DNA of 64,000 nt, from NCBI RefSeq assembly GCF_013386765.1, contig NZ_JACARE010000014.1:306480-370479 (forward strand), read 5' to 3'. A program made the position numbers and the translations under genes. Source of the stretch: Pseudomonas yamanorum (lineage in GTDB: Bacteria > Pseudomonadota > Gammaproteobacteria > Pseudomonadales > Pseudomonadaceae). Of this stretch, positions 1 through 8,752 are shown piece by piece. Every line of letters starts with the position of its first letter. The stretch's first letter is position 1. The notes beneath the pieces are model-generated. The model searched no databases, was not told the DNA's origin, and saw only the letters and a list, made by a program, of their open reading frames with translations.

Positions 1-1
1 C

Positions 2-241
2 ATCGTGCCGACCCTGTTTGACCGCCGCACCCAGGCCTCCCTCGGCACCTTGCGCGTATTGCGTGATGCCTATCCGGACACCATCTGGCAAGGCTATATC
101 CCGGTGGACACGCGCCTGCGGGATGCGAGCCGGGCCGGGCTTACGCCGTCGCAATTCGATGGCAAGAGCCGTGGTGTGCTGGCGTATCGGGCGTTGCTCA
201 AGCACCTGTTGTCCCAACAACTTGTGGCGCAGGTGGCGTGA
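2..241 (+). CDS. ParA-family ATPase of the polar chemotaxis cluster, C-terminal end only
   Basis: This is the last 79 codons of a gene that begins before the window, so the Walker motifs are not visible. The frame runs open from base 2 to a TGA at 239-241. The residues (IVPTLFDRRTQ, then a YPDTIW..IPVDTRLRDASRAG stretch) are typical of the C-terminal part of ParA/MinD-like ATPases. In Pseudomonas and Vibrio a ParA homologue (ParC) encoded beside cheW positions chemotaxis arrays at the pole. The next gene is the ParP-like CheW protein, which supports that role. The identification is good; the exact name is inferred from gene order. Confidence 0.8.
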   Translation: MVPTLFDRRTQASLGTLRVLRDAYPDTIWQGYIPVDTRLRDASRAGLTPSQFDGKSRGVLAYRALLKHLLSQQLVAQVA

Positions 242-256
242 TGACCCTAAACATCC

Positions 257-318
257 CTGTAGGAGCCTGGCTTGCCAGCGATGCAGACGCCGCGGTTTTC
301 CTGGCAAAACCGGCTCCC
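257..318. repeat. Degenerate REP doublet
   Basis: An imperfect inverted pair lies between the ParA-like and ParP-like genes. The left arm reads TGTAGGAGCCTGGCTTGCCA and the right arm reads TTTTCCTGGCAAAACCGGCTCCC, a diverged form of the REP family found throughout the window. It could fold in the operon mRNA. Confidence 0.55.
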
Positions 319-392
319 GATTCAAGTCCGGACACCCACAGGCCGATAACCTCTGAGTACAGGGTTGATGGGGCTTGCGCGTGGGCATACAG

Positions 393-1205
393 ATGAACCG
401 TCCCGTTGATTTCAAGACCCGGCCGCAACTGGCGCTGGAGTCCTATCTGGACGCCTTGCTCCAGGACGCCACCGAGGAAATGCCGGAACCGATCCTGATC
501 CTCGATGAAGTCATCGAGCCTGAGCCGGCGGTTCTGGACGAGTTTCAATTGGCGGTCCTGGAAGAACAGGCCCGTGATGCGTTGGTGGTGCCCGTAGCGG
601 TCCCGGTTGCCGTACCCGTGCCCGTGCCTGTTGAGGCTGTGGCGGTGATTGCGCCCGTGGTGGTGGAGCCGGTGGTTGAGGTTCACCTGCCGCCGAGCAT
701 CACCCCGCCGCCGGTGCAGGGCGATGGTCGCCCGGCGTGGGCCGCCGAGCCGTTCGAATGTTTGCTGTTCGACGTCGCCGGGCTGACCCTGGCGGTGCCG
801 CTGGTGTGCCTGGGGTCGATCTACTCCCTGGAAGGCCAGGAGTTGACGCCGTTGTTCGGCCAGCCGAAATGGTTCCTCGGGATCCTGCCGAGCCAGCAGG
901 GCAACCTGAAGGTACTGGACACTGCGCGTTGGGTGATGCCCGACCGCTACCGGGATGATTTCCGCCAGGGCCTGCAATACGTTATTTCGGTCCAGGGCTA
1001 CGAATGGGGGCTGGCGGTGCATCAAGTCAGCCGCTCGTTGCGCCTGGACCCCAACGAAATCAAATGGCGCAGCCACCGCGGGCAGCGACCATGGCTGGCG
1101 GGCACTGTGATCGAACACATGTGCGCGCTGCTGGATGTCGCCGAACTGGCGGAGCTGATTGCCAGTGGCGCGGTGAAGGATATGCCGCTTAACAAACGCA
1201 CTTGA
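393..1205 (+). CDS. ParP-like protein with C-terminal CheW domain
   Basis: The product is 270 aa with the ATG at 393; an upstream in-frame TTG at 375 is possible but less likely. The N-terminal part is acidic (PEPILILDEVIEPEP), followed by a low-complexity Val/Pro/Ala linker at about residues 70-100 (VPVAVPVAVPVPVPVE). From about residue 120 a CheW-like fold begins (FECLLFDVAGLTLAVPL...) and continues to the end. Such proteins (ParP) link the ParA-like ATPase to CheA in polar chemosensory arrays. The gene sits between the ParA-like gene and cheW, as in P. aeruginosa PA1462-PA1464. Function is inferred from architecture and context. Confidence 0.8.
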   Translation: MNRPVDFKTRPQLALESYLDALLQDATEEMPEPILILDEVIEPEPAVLDEFQLAVLEEQARDALVVPVAVPVAVPVPVPVEAVAVIAPVVVEPVVEVHLPPSITPPPVQGDGRPAWAAEPFECLLFDVAGLTLAVPLVCLGSIYSLEGQELTPLFGQPKWFLGILPSQQGNLKVLDTARWVMPDRYRDDFRQGLQYVISVQGYEWGLAVHQVSRSLRLDPNEIKWRSHRGQRPWLAGTVIEHMCALLDVAELAELIASGAVKDMPLNKRT

Positions 1206-1277
1206 TAACAAGCGCAGCGCCCAGGCGCTGCCCAAGAACACACACCGTAACCAACGGTATTTGAAGGGGTCTGGAGT

Positions 1278-1763
1278 ATGAACAAGTCAGTGTCCGCACA
1301 AGGTCTGGTGGATGATCCAATCCTGCAATGGGTCACCTTCAAGCTGGATAACGAGTCCTACGGCATCAACGTGATGCGCGTGCAGGAAGTCCTGCGCTAC
1401 ACCGAAATCGCCCCGGTTCCGGGTGCCCCAAGCTACGTGCTGGGCATCATCAACCTGCGCGGCAACGTGGTGACCGTGATCGACACCCGCCAGCGTTTTG
1501 GCCTGGTGCCGACCGAAGTCAACGACAACACCCGCATCGTGATCATCGAAGCCGACAAGCAAGTGGTCGGGATCATGGTCGACAGCGTGGCGGAAGTGGT
1601 TTACTTGCGCCAATCTGAGGTCGAGACCGCGCCGAACGTCGGTAACGAAGAATCGGCCAAGTTCATCCAGGGTGTCTGCAACAAGAACGGCGAACTGCTG
1701 ATTCTGGTTGAGCTGGACAAGATGATGAGTGAAGAAGAGTGGCAGGATCTGGAGAATATCTGA
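1278..1763 (+). CDS. cheW: Chemotaxis coupling protein CheW
   Basis: The product is 161 aa, the usual CheW length. It shows the hallmark blocks ILQWVTFKLDNESYGINV, VQEVLRYTEIAPVPGAPSYVLG, IINLRGNVVTVIDTR and IMVDSVAEVV. CheW couples chemoreceptors to the kinase CheA in the cytoplasm. An AGGGG sequence about 10 bases upstream serves as ribosome binding site. It is followed with no gap by the DUF2802 gene (TGA at 1761-1763, TTG at 1764), so the two are probably translationally coupled within the flagellar/chemotaxis operon. Confidence 0.95.
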   Translation: MNKSVSAQGLVDDPILQWVTFKLDNESYGINVMRVQEVLRYTEIAPVPGAPSYVLGIINLRGNVVTVIDTRQRFGLVPTEVNDNTRIVIIEADKQVVGIMVDSVAEVVYLRQSEVETAPNVGNEESAKFIQGVCNKNGELLILVELDKMMSEEEWQDLENI

Positions 1764-2159
1764 TTGTTCCTTGAGGTAGCGGTGATCGTCCTGGCCATCC
1801 TATGGGCCGGGACCCTGGGCTTCCTGCTGCGCTATGTGCGCCAGCAACGGGAATTGGCCTCTCGACAGGTCGAGCGCGACGCTGTGCGCGACCGGCGGAT
1901 CCTGGAGCTGGCCAAGCGGGTCGACAACTTCCAGCAGAGCGCTGTGCGTGTGGGCGATGAAGTGCACGAGCTGCGTGCGGTGCTTGCGCCGTTGCCGGAC
2001 AAACTGTCGGCACTGGAGCAGCGCGACCCGTCGAGCCTGTCGTTCGCCCAGGCGGCGAAGCTGGTGGGCATGGGCGCCACGGTAGATGAGCTGACCCAGT
2101 CCTGCGGGTTGACCCAGGCCGAGGCGCAGTTGATGAGCAAGTTGCACAAGAGCAACTGA
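1764..2159 (+). CDS. DUF2802 family membrane-anchored protein
   Basis: The product is 131 aa and appears to start at a TTG directly after the cheW stop codon. Residues 1-24 form one membrane segment (FLEVAVIVLAILWAGTLGFLL). A charged, probably coiled-coil part follows (RQQRELASRQVERDAVRDRRILELAKRV). The C-terminal third (AAKLVGMGATVDELTQSCGLTQAEAQLM) looks like a small helix-turn-helix fold. This is the protein conserved downstream of cheW in Pseudomonas (PA1465 type). Its exact function is not known to me; the position points to motility or chemotaxis. Confidence 0.75.
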   Translation: MFLEVAVIVLAILWAGTLGFLLRYVRQQRELASRQVERDAVRDRRILELAKRVDNFQQSAVRVGDEVHELRAVLAPLPDKLSALEQRDPSSLSFAQAAKLVGMGATVDELTQSCGLTQAEAQLMSKLHKSN

Positions 2160-2168
2160 AGGTTACGG

Positions 2169-2192
2169 GCTGCAAGCGGGGTTGCTTGCAGC
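2169..2192. terminator. Hairpin between convergent genes, probable bidirectional terminator
   Basis: A perfect 9-bp stem (GCTGCAAGC / GCTTGCAGC) with a 6-base loop lies in the 33-base gap between the DUF2802 gene and the convergent ATPase gene. The T run after it is short (TTAT), so it may be a modest terminator in both directions. Confidence 0.5.
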
Positions 2193-3356
2193 TTATAGCT
2201 GATGCCGGTTGCTCAGCCATTCGGCCATGGTCGAGTCCTCCAGGGCGTATTCGCCACGGTTGGCTTTCCAGACCAACTCCTTCTCCCGCAACACTTCCAG
2301 GGCTTTCTGAACGTTTGGCGTGCTGGCGTTCGGCTCAGCCTGGGCCAGTTCCAATTTGCTGTTTATATCCTGGAAGGTTTTTTCCGCAAAAGGCGAGAAC
2401 GCTTGCTTGCCCAGGGTTCGTTCACCCATCACTTCCAGCACTGCTTGTTGCAAGGGTGACAGGTCGTTGTAGGCGCTCTCGTAGTCGCTCCAGATTCCGG
2501 CCTGGTGATTGAGTGCCCCGGTCCTCAGCAATTCGCCCAGGTTGCTGGCTTCGCCAAGGCCCACGCTGACTTCGGTCAACAGTTTGTTGAGCATTTCCGG
2601 GCGTCGGCCGACGAGCTGGAATGCGTAGTCCATGTCCTCAAGGTTGAACTGGTTGGTCGCGGCCAGGCGCTGGTTCCACAGGTCCGTCACGAACTCGACA
2701 AAATCCCGGCTCAGCAGCGGAAACGGCGTGATATGGGCGCCGAAGAACGGTTGTTTGCTCTTGAGTACCAGGTTGGCCAGCTTGTCCCGGCTGGACCCGG
2801 TGAAGACCAGTCGCAGGCCGTCTGCCGTGCTGCCGCCGTTGAGATGGTCCCGTGCCGCCTTGAGCGCGAACATGGCGTTCACGCCATTTTCGCTGTTGAG
2901 GGCATGCTGGGCCTCGTCCACGATCAGCACGATCATTTGCCCCGAGATTTGGTGCAGCACGTCCAGGGCATGGGCGAGCGTGGTGCCGGCGGGCAGTTGA
3001 GGTTTGGTGAAATCCCAGCTCAAGGTGCGCAGCAAGCTGATCTTTTCGATACCGGCTTTCTTGGCCGCTTTGCTCACCGCGCTTTCGAACTCGCCCAGGG
3101 CTTTGCCGATGGCGCCGGAAATCAGTTCGGCGGGGTCGATTTCGCGGTTCATCCAAAGGTCCACGTACACCGGCAGCCAGCCTCGCGCCCGGCATTCGGG
3201 GATGAGGTCGTTGCGCAGGAAAGTACTCTTGCCGGTACGGCGCGGGGCCGCTAGGAACATGCCGGAGCTGTAATCGGCAAATGACTCGCCTGCCAAATCG
3301 CGGGCGAGGGCTTCGGCGAGTAGCTTTCGACTGAGAATCGGGCGGGTAGGGCTCAT
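2193..3356 (-). CDS. AAA/ORC-CDC6-like ATP-binding protein
   Basis: The product is 387 aa. A Walker A-type loop (APRRTGKST, residues 37-45) follows a short N-terminal lead, a Walker B (MIVLIVDEAQH, residues 141-151) is present, and a sensor-1-like strand (VFTGSSR, about 184-190) follows. The arrangement resembles ORC/Cdc6-type P-loop ATPases with a C-terminal winged-helix-like part (VQKALEVLREKELVW, then YALEDSTMAEWL). No recognisable partner gene is adjacent. The upstream region (3357-3438) is AT-rich and probably contains its promoter. What the ATPase acts on cannot be said; it could be a stand-alone accessory or defence-type protein. Confidence 0.75.
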   Translation of the reverse strand: MSPTRPILSRKLLAEALARDLAGESFADYSSGMFLAAPRRTGKSTFLRNDLIPECRARGWLPVYVDLWMNREIDPAELISGAIGKALGEFESAVSKAAKKAGIEKISLLRTLSWDFTKPQLPAGTTLAHALDVLHQISGQMIVLIVDEAQHALNSENGVNAMFALKAARDHLNGGSTADGLRLVFTGSSRDKLANLVLKSKQPFFGAHITPFPLLSRDFVEFVTDLWNQRLAATNQFNLEDMDYAFQLVGRRPEMLNKLLTEVSVGLGEASNLGELLRTGALNHQAGIWSDYESAYNDLSPLQQAVLEVMGERTLGKQAFSPFAEKTFQDINSKLELAQAEPNASTPNVQKALEVLREKELVWKANRGEYALEDSTMAEWLSNRHQL

Positions 3357-3438
3357 GGGTTTATCCTGAACTATCGGGTTCGGGATAATCTATACCTTGA
3401 AAGATATAATTGCTATACATCGCCCCCTGTAGCGTTTG

Positions 3439-3822
3439 CTAGAGGGTGTCCTTGTCTTTTTTCAAGCAGGGATAGCGCTCGGCAATTGCGCCCCTCACCA
3501 GTCGAGCCGTACCAAATCGCCCTGCCGCAGGGTACTTCTCACTGTATGCCAGAACGATATCGACCAGGCTCCCCGGCTCCAGACGTTCCGGCATGCAGAG
3601 GTGGCGGTTTCGGGGGGTGAATTCGTCCATGTATTTTAAGGTGTCGAACACACCTATGGTGATGCCGAGGCAATAGGCGGCCTTGTAGGAGGGTGGTGCA
3701 TCCAGGGACAGCTTCCTGCCTTCGCGACAGGCTGCGAGGTAGTCAGCAGCCTCGTCGCTGGCTGTTGCCGTCAGGGGAAACACACAAAGGTTCAGGGCTA
3801 TCAGGATTGAAGTCCGTTTCAA
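3439..3822 (-). CDS. Rap1a/Tai-family small periplasmic protein
   Basis: The product is 127 aa with a signal peptide of about 22 residues (hydrophobic run then TATAS). The mature part has four cysteines (C32, C51, C76, C119), a YCLGITIGVFD block and a C-terminal ERYPC motif. This pattern fits the Rap1a/Tai family, whose founding members are periplasmic immunity proteins against type VI amidase effectors. Many family members are orphans of unknown role, and no effector or T6SS gene is nearby here. Family assignment is fairly secure; an immunity function is not shown. Confidence 0.75.
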   Translation of the reverse strand: MKRTSILIALNLCVFPLTATASDEAADYLAACREGRKLSLDAPPSYKAAYCLGITIGVFDTLKYMDEFTPRNRHLCMPERLEPGSLVDIVLAYSEKYPAAGRFGTARLVRGAIAERYPCLKKDKDTL

Positions 3823-4069
3823 CTACCGCGCTCCGGGGTCAAGGGTCGGCGACAGGTTAATGCACCGTTGTTACGGTTTGGTAATCGTAACCTCTGTCCG
3901 TCATATACAGTTCTATAACCCCTTAGTATGAGTTGCTTTAACGGTGGCTAATACTGTAATAGTTGACAGTTTTTTTTTACTATCGACGGGCGTTTAATGA
4001 GGGTGACCCATGTAGCGAGGGTAAGAGGCTGAGTTATTCATTCACTGTTATATACAAAGGGGATTTGTG

Positions 4070-4339
4070 ATGGAGATTAATGTTGATCGCCAGTTTGGCA
4101 ATATAGAACATCTTGTGCCTGACACCGATTGGATCCCAGTTAATCGCTTTATCGGATATGTAGGCTATTCAGGTAGGCACTTGTACTTCACCTATCGCGA
4201 TTTTTTGAATCCGGTACTCAACCCTTCCAAAACGGATCCTTTCATAGGAATGCGGGTTTCATTTTTACCTACTGGGGGGAGTCCCGGCAGCCCATCAGGC
4301 TATGTCGCCGCGGAAATTAGTCCGGTGCTCGCTCAGTAA
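4070..4339 (+). CDS. Small hypothetical protein, possibly OB/cold-shock-like
   Basis: The product is 89 aa, starting at the ATG at 4070, which has a strong AAAGGGG ribosome binding site at 4056-4062 with 7 bases of spacing; a GTG one codon earlier is less well placed. It has no signal peptide or membrane segment. The pattern FIGYVGYSGRHLYFTYRDF, then FIGMRVSFLP, then GYVAAEI vaguely recalls a cold-shock-type OB fold, but this is only a visual impression. It lies in an AT-richer islet, and its last 7 bases overlap the convergent flhB-like gene. I do not recognise it. Confidence 0.6.
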   Translation: MEINVDRQFGNIEHLVPDTDWIPVNRFIGYVGYSGRHLYFTYRDFLNPVLNPSKTDPFIGMRVSFLPTGGSPGSPSGYVAAEISPVLAQ

Positions 4340-4662
4340 TCGTCACCGCGTTCCGTCACATCCCGCTCCACCGGCCCTGCATCCGGGTCATATCCCACCG
4401 GGAACTTGCCCTTCAATGTCCAGGCAAACGCAATGATCTCGGCGATGGTGCGGTACAACTCTTCCGGGATGCTGTCGCCCAATTCCATGCGTGCCAGTAA
4501 TTTGACCAGCTCGGCATTTTCATAAATCGGTACTTCATTTTCCCGGGCCAGCTTGAGGATGGCTTCCGCCAGGGCGTCGTCGCCCTTGGCGGTGAGGGTT
4601 GGTGCTTGTTGCCCATCGTATTTGAGGGCAATGGCCTGGCGCGGCGGGTTGGGGTTTTTCAT
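4333..4662 (-). CDS. FlhB C-terminal-domain-like protein (export switch family)
   Basis: The product is 109 aa and corresponds only to the cytoplasmic C-terminal domain of FlhB/YscU. The segments AIALKYDGQQAPTLTAKGDD, ILKLARENEVPIYENAELVKLLARMELGDSIPEELYRTIAEIIAFAW are characteristic. The NPTH autocleavage motif is absent because the protein starts after it. Such stand-alone proteins are found beside an alternative FliK. Here its start overlaps the stop of the fliK-like gene by 4 bases, so both are translated together. A role in hook-length control or export switching is inferred. Confidence 0.85.
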   Translation of the reverse strand: MKNPNPPRQAIALKYDGQQAPTLTAKGDDALAEAILKLARENEVPIYENAELVKLLARMELGDSIPEELYRTIAEIIAFAWTLKGKFPVGYDPDAGPVERDVTERGDDY

Positions 4663-6242
4663 GCGGTTTCATCCACCCAACGTTGTTCCAGCCCGGTTTT
4701 CGGGCCCCGTGGCGGCGTGCCGAGGTGGCAGTCCAGGTCGCCGACGTTGAGCCCCGACGACACCAGGCGCTCCCGCAGGCTGCCCAGGTGGCTTTCGATC
4801 AGGCTGGCGGTGTAGGGCCGGGTGGCCCACAGCTGGCTCGACAGTTTGCCCTGGCTCAGTTGGGCCTGGACCTGCAACGGGCCCAGTGGCTCCATGTCGA
4901 GGGCCATTTCCACGCGCCAGAGCATCTGCTTGGGGTCCTTGCTGTCCTTGCGTTCCGGCTGCTCCTTGTCGGGGGCCGGTTCTTCACGCTGGAACTTGAC
5001 CTGCAATGGCACGATGTCTTGCAGGGTACGCATGGGGATTTCCAGCTGCCAGGTGGTCAGGAGCTTGCCGTCGGCCGTGGTGCCGGTTTGTTCCAGGCTC
5101 GACAGCTGATGGCTTTGCAGGCGGGAAATGGCCCCGGCGGCGAGGCGCAGCAGGTTTTCCAGGTCGCTCTCGCCTTCCAGGCGTTGCATCAACCGATCCG
5201 GCAGGGGGAAGCCTGCGGGGGCTTGGCGGGCGCCGACCTGGCCGAGGGTGCCCAACGGGCTGCGCACGAAGCTGGGGAGCATCTGCGCCAGGGTGTTGGC
5301 CGCCAGGACCGCATTGAGGTTGGTGCTGGCGGGCAGGGCAGGCATCAGGTCGGCGACGAGGCGCAGCAGGGCGCCTTTCATGTCCAGAGGCGGTATCTGC
5401 GGGTTTTGTCCTGCCAGTAACTTGGCTTCGAGAAAGGTCCCGCTGTTCTGGACGATTTGCGCCAGTACCTTGGGATTGCTCACCTGGGCCAGGTCGGGCA
5501 GGGCCGCCAGCAAACGCGCGGCGGCGGCGCGCAGGTCGACCGAGGTGCTGTCGCTGCTGGTCGCCGGCAGGCTTTGCAGGGCGGTGAACACCACGTCCAG
5601 CGAGCCCTGGCGGCTTTGCTGGGTGGAGAGTTGCTGGGCCACGGCCAGTTGGTCCTTGAGACCGCTCAGCGGCACAAAACTCAAGGTTTGCGCACTTTGC
5701 ACCACCGCGCTGAGCAGGCTGCCGATGCGCAGCGGCTGCGGGCTTTCGACGGTCAGGGTCGCGCCGCTGAGGACGCTGTTGAGCACCGACACCAGCGAGC
5801 GATACACCAGCGGCTGGTTGGCGCCCTGGGGCAGCGCCTGGGTGGTCAGCACCTTGCCTTGCAGCAGGGTGCCCACCGGCAATTGGTTGGTGTCGATACG
5901 CGTCAGTGCGGCAACGCTGGAGCTCAGCGCCTGCTGCAGGCTGATGGACAAATTGCCCGACGGCGTCTGGCTGACCTCCACCTGGGTGCCCAGGGGCAGC
6001 GGCTGGCTGCTGCTGGCCTGCACCAGGGTTTGCCGGCCACCTTCCAGGGTCAGCTTGAGCAGTAACTGAAACGCATCGCCACCTTGTTTAAGCGCCAGCA
6101 CTTCGGCGTTCACGGTTTTCCCGGGGTCAATCAGGCCGATCTGCGGCTCCAGCAGTTTCAGCAGTTCACCCGCCGGCGGCGCGGGCGCGGGGCCGGCCGG
6201 CAGCGTCGGGGGAAGGGTCGGAAGATTGATCTCACCGGTCAT
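4659..6242 (-). CDS. FliK-like flagellar hook-length control protein
   Basis: The product is 527 aa. The N-terminal two thirds is rich in Gln, Ser, Leu and Ala, as expected of the flexible ruler part. The C-terminal part (QMLWRVEMALDMEPLGPLQVQAQLSQGKLSSQLWATRPYTASLIESHLGSLRERLVSSGLNVG) is a good match to the Flg_hook domain. The gene is coupled to the FlhB-domain gene downstream. It lies outside the main flagellar operon, next to ccmA, and is probably the second FliK-type protein present in many pseudomonads. Confidence 0.85.
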   Translation of the reverse strand: MTGEINLPTLPPTLPAGPAPAPPAGELLKLLEPQIGLIDPGKTVNAEVLALKQGGDAFQLLLKLTLEGGRQTLVQASSSQPLPLGTQVEVSQTPSGNLSISLQQALSSSVAALTRIDTNQLPVGTLLQGKVLTTQALPQGANQPLVYRSLVSVLNSVLSGATLTVESPQPLRIGSLLSAVVQSAQTLSFVPLSGLKDQLAVAQQLSTQQSRQGSLDVVFTALQSLPATSSDSTSVDLRAAAARLLAALPDLAQVSNPKVLAQIVQNSGTFLEAKLLAGQNPQIPPLDMKGALLRLVADLMPALPASTNLNAVLAANTLAQMLPSFVRSPLGTLGQVGARQAPAGFPLPDRLMQRLEGESDLENLLRLAAGAISRLQSHQLSSLEQTGTTADGKLLTTWQLEIPMRTLQDIVPLQVKFQREEPAPDKEQPERKDSKDPKQMLWRVEMALDMEPLGPLQVQAQLSQGKLSSQLWATRPYTASLIESHLGSLRERLVSSGLNVGDLDCHLGTPPRGPKTGLEQRWVDETA

Positions 6243-6273
6243 CGTGCGCGTCGTCTCAAGGGAAATTGCCCTC

Positions 6274-6300
6274 TTTAGAGTAGGGCATCACATGTATAAT
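6274..6300 (+). promoter_or_regulatory. Possible sigma70 promoter of the ccm operon
   Basis: A perfect -10 hexamer TATAAT lies at 6295-6300, preceded by TG. A poor -35 candidate (TTTAGA, 6274-6279) is 15 bases away. The start would leave an untranslated leader of about 130 bases before ccmA. It is the only good -10 in the divergent fliK/ccmA gap. Confidence 0.45.
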
Positions 6301-6440
6301 GCCGCCCGTCTTCAAAGAGAGCGGTATAAACATCACAACTATTTGATCCAGCTCTCTAAAATCGGTCGCCAAAGCAGTTAATGTGCACCTCTTTAACGGC
6401 CGTTCCACCGCCGACTTGAACCGTAAAGGCCCGCGATCTC

Positions 6441-7076
6441 TTGACCAGCCCTCTTCTAGAAGCCGTAGCGCTCGCCTGTGAACGTGACCTGCGGATGCTG
6501 TTCGAACACCTCGAACTGCGTCTGGCGGGCGGCGACATGGTGCAGGTCAGCGGCCCCAACGGCAGCGGCAAGACCAGCCTGTTGCGCCTGCTGGCCGGCC
6601 TGATGCAGCCGACGGCGGGCGAAGTGCGGCTCAACGGCAAACCGCTGCACGAGCAGCGCACGGAACTGGCGCGCAACCTGATCTGGATCGGCCATGCCGC
6701 CGGGATCAAGGATGTGCTCACCGCCGAAGAAAACCTCAGCTGGCTCAGCGCCCTGCATCACCCCGCGAGCCGCGACGCCATCTGGCAGGCCCTGGCCGCC
6801 GTCGGCCTGAAAGGTTTCGAAGACGTTCCCTGCCACACCCTGTCCGCCGGCCAGCAGCGCCGCGTGGCCCTGGCCCGGTTGTATCTGGACGGCCCGCCGC
6901 TGTGGATTCTCGACGAACCCTTCACCGCCCTCGACAAACAAGGCGTCGCCCAGCTGGAAGAACACCTGGCGGCGCATTGCGAGCAGGGCGGCATGGTCGT
7001 CCTCACCACCCACCACACGCTGGCGCGCATGCCCGCCGGTTACCGCGACCTTGATCTGGGCCGGTGGTCGGTATGA
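6441..7076 (+). CDS. ccmA: Heme exporter ATP-binding subunit CcmA
   Basis: The product is 211 aa with an apparent TTG start at 6441. Walker A is GPNGSGKT (38-45), the ABC signature is LSAGQQRR (about 134-141), and Walker B is LWILDEPF. CcmA is the ATPase of the CcmABCDE complex that releases heme-loaded CcmE in system I cytochrome c maturation. Its stop overlaps the ccmB start (ATGA at 7073-7076). No better ATG or GTG start exists near the conserved N-terminus, so TTG is accepted. Confidence 0.95.
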   Translation: MTSPLLEAVALACERDLRMLFEHLELRLAGGDMVQVSGPNGSGKTSLLRLLAGLMQPTAGEVRLNGKPLHEQRTELARNLIWIGHAAGIKDVLTAEENLSWLSALHHPASRDAIWQALAAVGLKGFEDVPCHTLSAGQQRRVALARLYLDGPPLWILDEPFTALDKQGVAQLEEHLAAHCEQGGMVVLTTHHTLARMPAGYRDLDLGRWSV

Positions 7077-7741
7077 GCGTATTTGCCCTGTTGGTGGCCC
7101 GCGAAGCACGGTTACTCTGTCGCCGCCCGGCCGAACTGGCCAACCCGCTGGTGTTCTTTGCAATTGTGATCGCGCTGTTCCCGTTGGCGGTCGGTCCCGA
7201 GACTAAACTGTTGCAAACCTTGTCTCCGGGACTGGTCTGGGTGGCGGCGCTTTTGTCGGTCCTGCTCTCGCTGGACGGGCTGTTTCGCAGTGATTTTGAA
7301 GACGGTTCCCTCGAACAGTGGGTCCTTTCGTCGCACCCCCTGCCACTTCTGGTATTGGCCAAGGTACTGGCACACTGGGCGTTTTCCGGCCTGGCGCTGG
7401 TATTGCTCGCGCCGCTGCTGGCGATGATGCTGGGGTTGCCCACCGAGTGCCTGCCGGTGTTGCTCCTTTCCTTGTTGCTTGGCACGCCGGTTCTCAGTCT
7501 ACTGGGCGCCGTGGGTGCGGCGCTGACGGTTGGTTTGAAGCGCGGCGGCCTGTTGCTGGCGTTGCTGATTTTGCCTTTGTATATCCCGGTGTTGATCCTG
7601 GGCAGCGGCGCGTTGCAAGCCGCGCTCCAGGGCATGCCGGCGACCGGTTACCTCCTGTGGCTTGGCAGCCTGGCCGCCCTGGCGGTAACCCTGACACCCT
7701 TTGCTATAGCGGCTGGCCTGAAGATCAGCGTCGGCGAATAA
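7073..7741 (+). CDS. ccmB: Heme exporter membrane subunit CcmB
   Basis: The product is 222 aa, the family length, with the ATG at 7073 overlapping the ccmA stop. There are six predicted membrane segments; conserved pieces include [24 protein letters not shown] and the [13 protein letters not shown] block. CcmB pairs with CcmA as the permease part of the ABC module acting on CcmC/CcmE-bound heme. It is followed by an 82-base gap before ccmC, the only real gap in the operon. Confidence 0.95.
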   Translation: MSVFALLVAREARLLCRRPAELANPLVFFAIVIALFPLAVGPETKLLQTLSPGLVWVAALLSVLLSLDGLFRSDFEDGSLEQWVLSSHPLPLLVLAKVLAHWAFSGLALVLLAPLLAMMLGLPTECLPVLLLSLLLGTPVLSLLGAVGAALTVGLKRGGLLLALLILPLYIPVLILGSGALQAALQGMPATGYLLWLGSLAALAVTLTPFAIAAGLKISVGE

Positions 7742-7823
7742 TGAGGTCTGACCAAGCGTTGTCTTAGTCAGTAAAGACCCTAAGCTCCTCGCAATGACGA
7801 GAAGCAACCGTGATGGAAACAGC

Positions 7824-8579
7824 ATGAACTGGACCTGGTTTCACAAGCTCGGCTCGCCCAAATGGTTTTACGGCATCAGTGGCAAACTGCTGCCGTGGTT
7901 GAGCATCGCCGCTGTATTGCTGATCGGCATCGGCCTCGTCTGGGGCCTGGCCTTCGCACCGCCCGACTATCAGCAAGGCAACAGCTTTCGCATCATCTAT
8001 ATCCACGTTCCTGCGGCGATGCTGGCCCAGTCCTGCTACGTGATGCTGGCGGTGTGCGGCATCGTCGGCCTGGTGTGGAAGATGAAACTGGCGGACGTGG
8101 CCCTGCAATGCGCCGCGCCCATCGGTGCCTGGATGACCGCCGTGGCGCTGGTCACCGGCGCGATCTGGGGCAAGCCGACCTGGGGTTCGTGGTGGGTGTG
8201 GGACGCGCGCCTCACCTCGATGCTGATCCTGCTGTTCCTGTATTTCGGCCTGATTGCCCTGGGCAACGCCATCAGCAACCGCGACAGCGCCGCCAAGGCC
8301 TGCGCGGTGCTGGCGATTGTCGGGGTGATCAACATCCCGATCATCAAATACTCGGTGGAGTGGTGGAACACCTTGCACCAGGGCGCCACCTTCACCCTCA
8401 CCGAAAAGCCGGCCATGCCCGTGGAAATGTGGGCGCCTCTGCTGCTGATGGTGCTGGGGTTCTACTGCTTCTTCGGCGCGGTGCTGCTGATGCGCATGCG
8501 CCTCGAAGTGCTCAAGCGTGAAGCCCGCACCAGTTGGGTCAAGGCCGAAGTGCAAAACAGCCTGGGAGCCCGTGGATGA
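7824..8579 (+). CDS. ccmC: Heme lyase/exporter subunit CcmC
   Basis: The product is 251 aa when started at the ATG at 7824 ([10 protein letters not shown]); an in-frame ATG at 7794 would add ten residues. It has six membrane segments and the tryptophan-rich heme-handling motif [12 protein letters not shown] at about 120-131. Conserved histidines flank it (IIYIHVPAA and ...EWWNTLHQG). CcmC loads heme onto CcmE in the periplasm. The stop overlaps the start of ccmD (ATGA). Confidence 0.95.
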   Translation: MNWTWFHKLGSPKWFYGISGKLLPWLSIAAVLLIGIGLVWGLAFAPPDYQQGNSFRIIYIHVPAAMLAQSCYVMLAVCGIVGLVWKMKLADVALQCAAPIGAWMTAVALVTGAIWGKPTWGSWWVWDARLTSMLILLFLYFGLIALGNAISNRDSAAKACAVLAIVGVINIPIIKYSVEWWNTLHQGATFTLTEKPAMPVEMWAPLLLMVLGFYCFFGAVLLMRMRLEVLKREARTSWVKAEVQNSLGARG

Positions 8580-8752
8580 GCTTCAACTCTTTCAGTGATT
8601 TTCTCGCCATGGGCCATCACGCCCTGTACGTCTGGACGGCCTATGGCATTTGCCTGGCGGTGCTGGCCCTCAACGTCGCCGCGCCGATCCTGGCCCGCAA
8701 GCGTTACCTGCAACAAGAGGCGCGTCGTTTGCGCCGGGAGACCGAAAAGTGA
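8576..8752 (+). CDS. ccmD: Heme exporter protein CcmD
   Basis: The product is a 58-aa single-span membrane protein ([29 protein letters not shown], then a basic tail [18 protein letters not shown]). CcmD stabilises the CcmABC-CcmE complex and helps release holo-CcmE. It overlaps both neighbours: ATGA with ccmC and GTGA with ccmE. Confidence 0.93.
   Translation: MSFNSFSDFLAMGHHALYVWTAYGICLAVLALNVAAPILARKRYLQQEARRLRRETEK

Noticed and set aside
198..1241. A 347-codon reverse frame over the ParP-like gene
   Set aside because: His/Arg/Gln-rich composition without recognisable domain; the forward frame carries a CheW domain.
3961..4000. TTGACA at 3963 as a promoter for the small gene at 4070
   Set aside because: No -10 at acceptable spacing was found.
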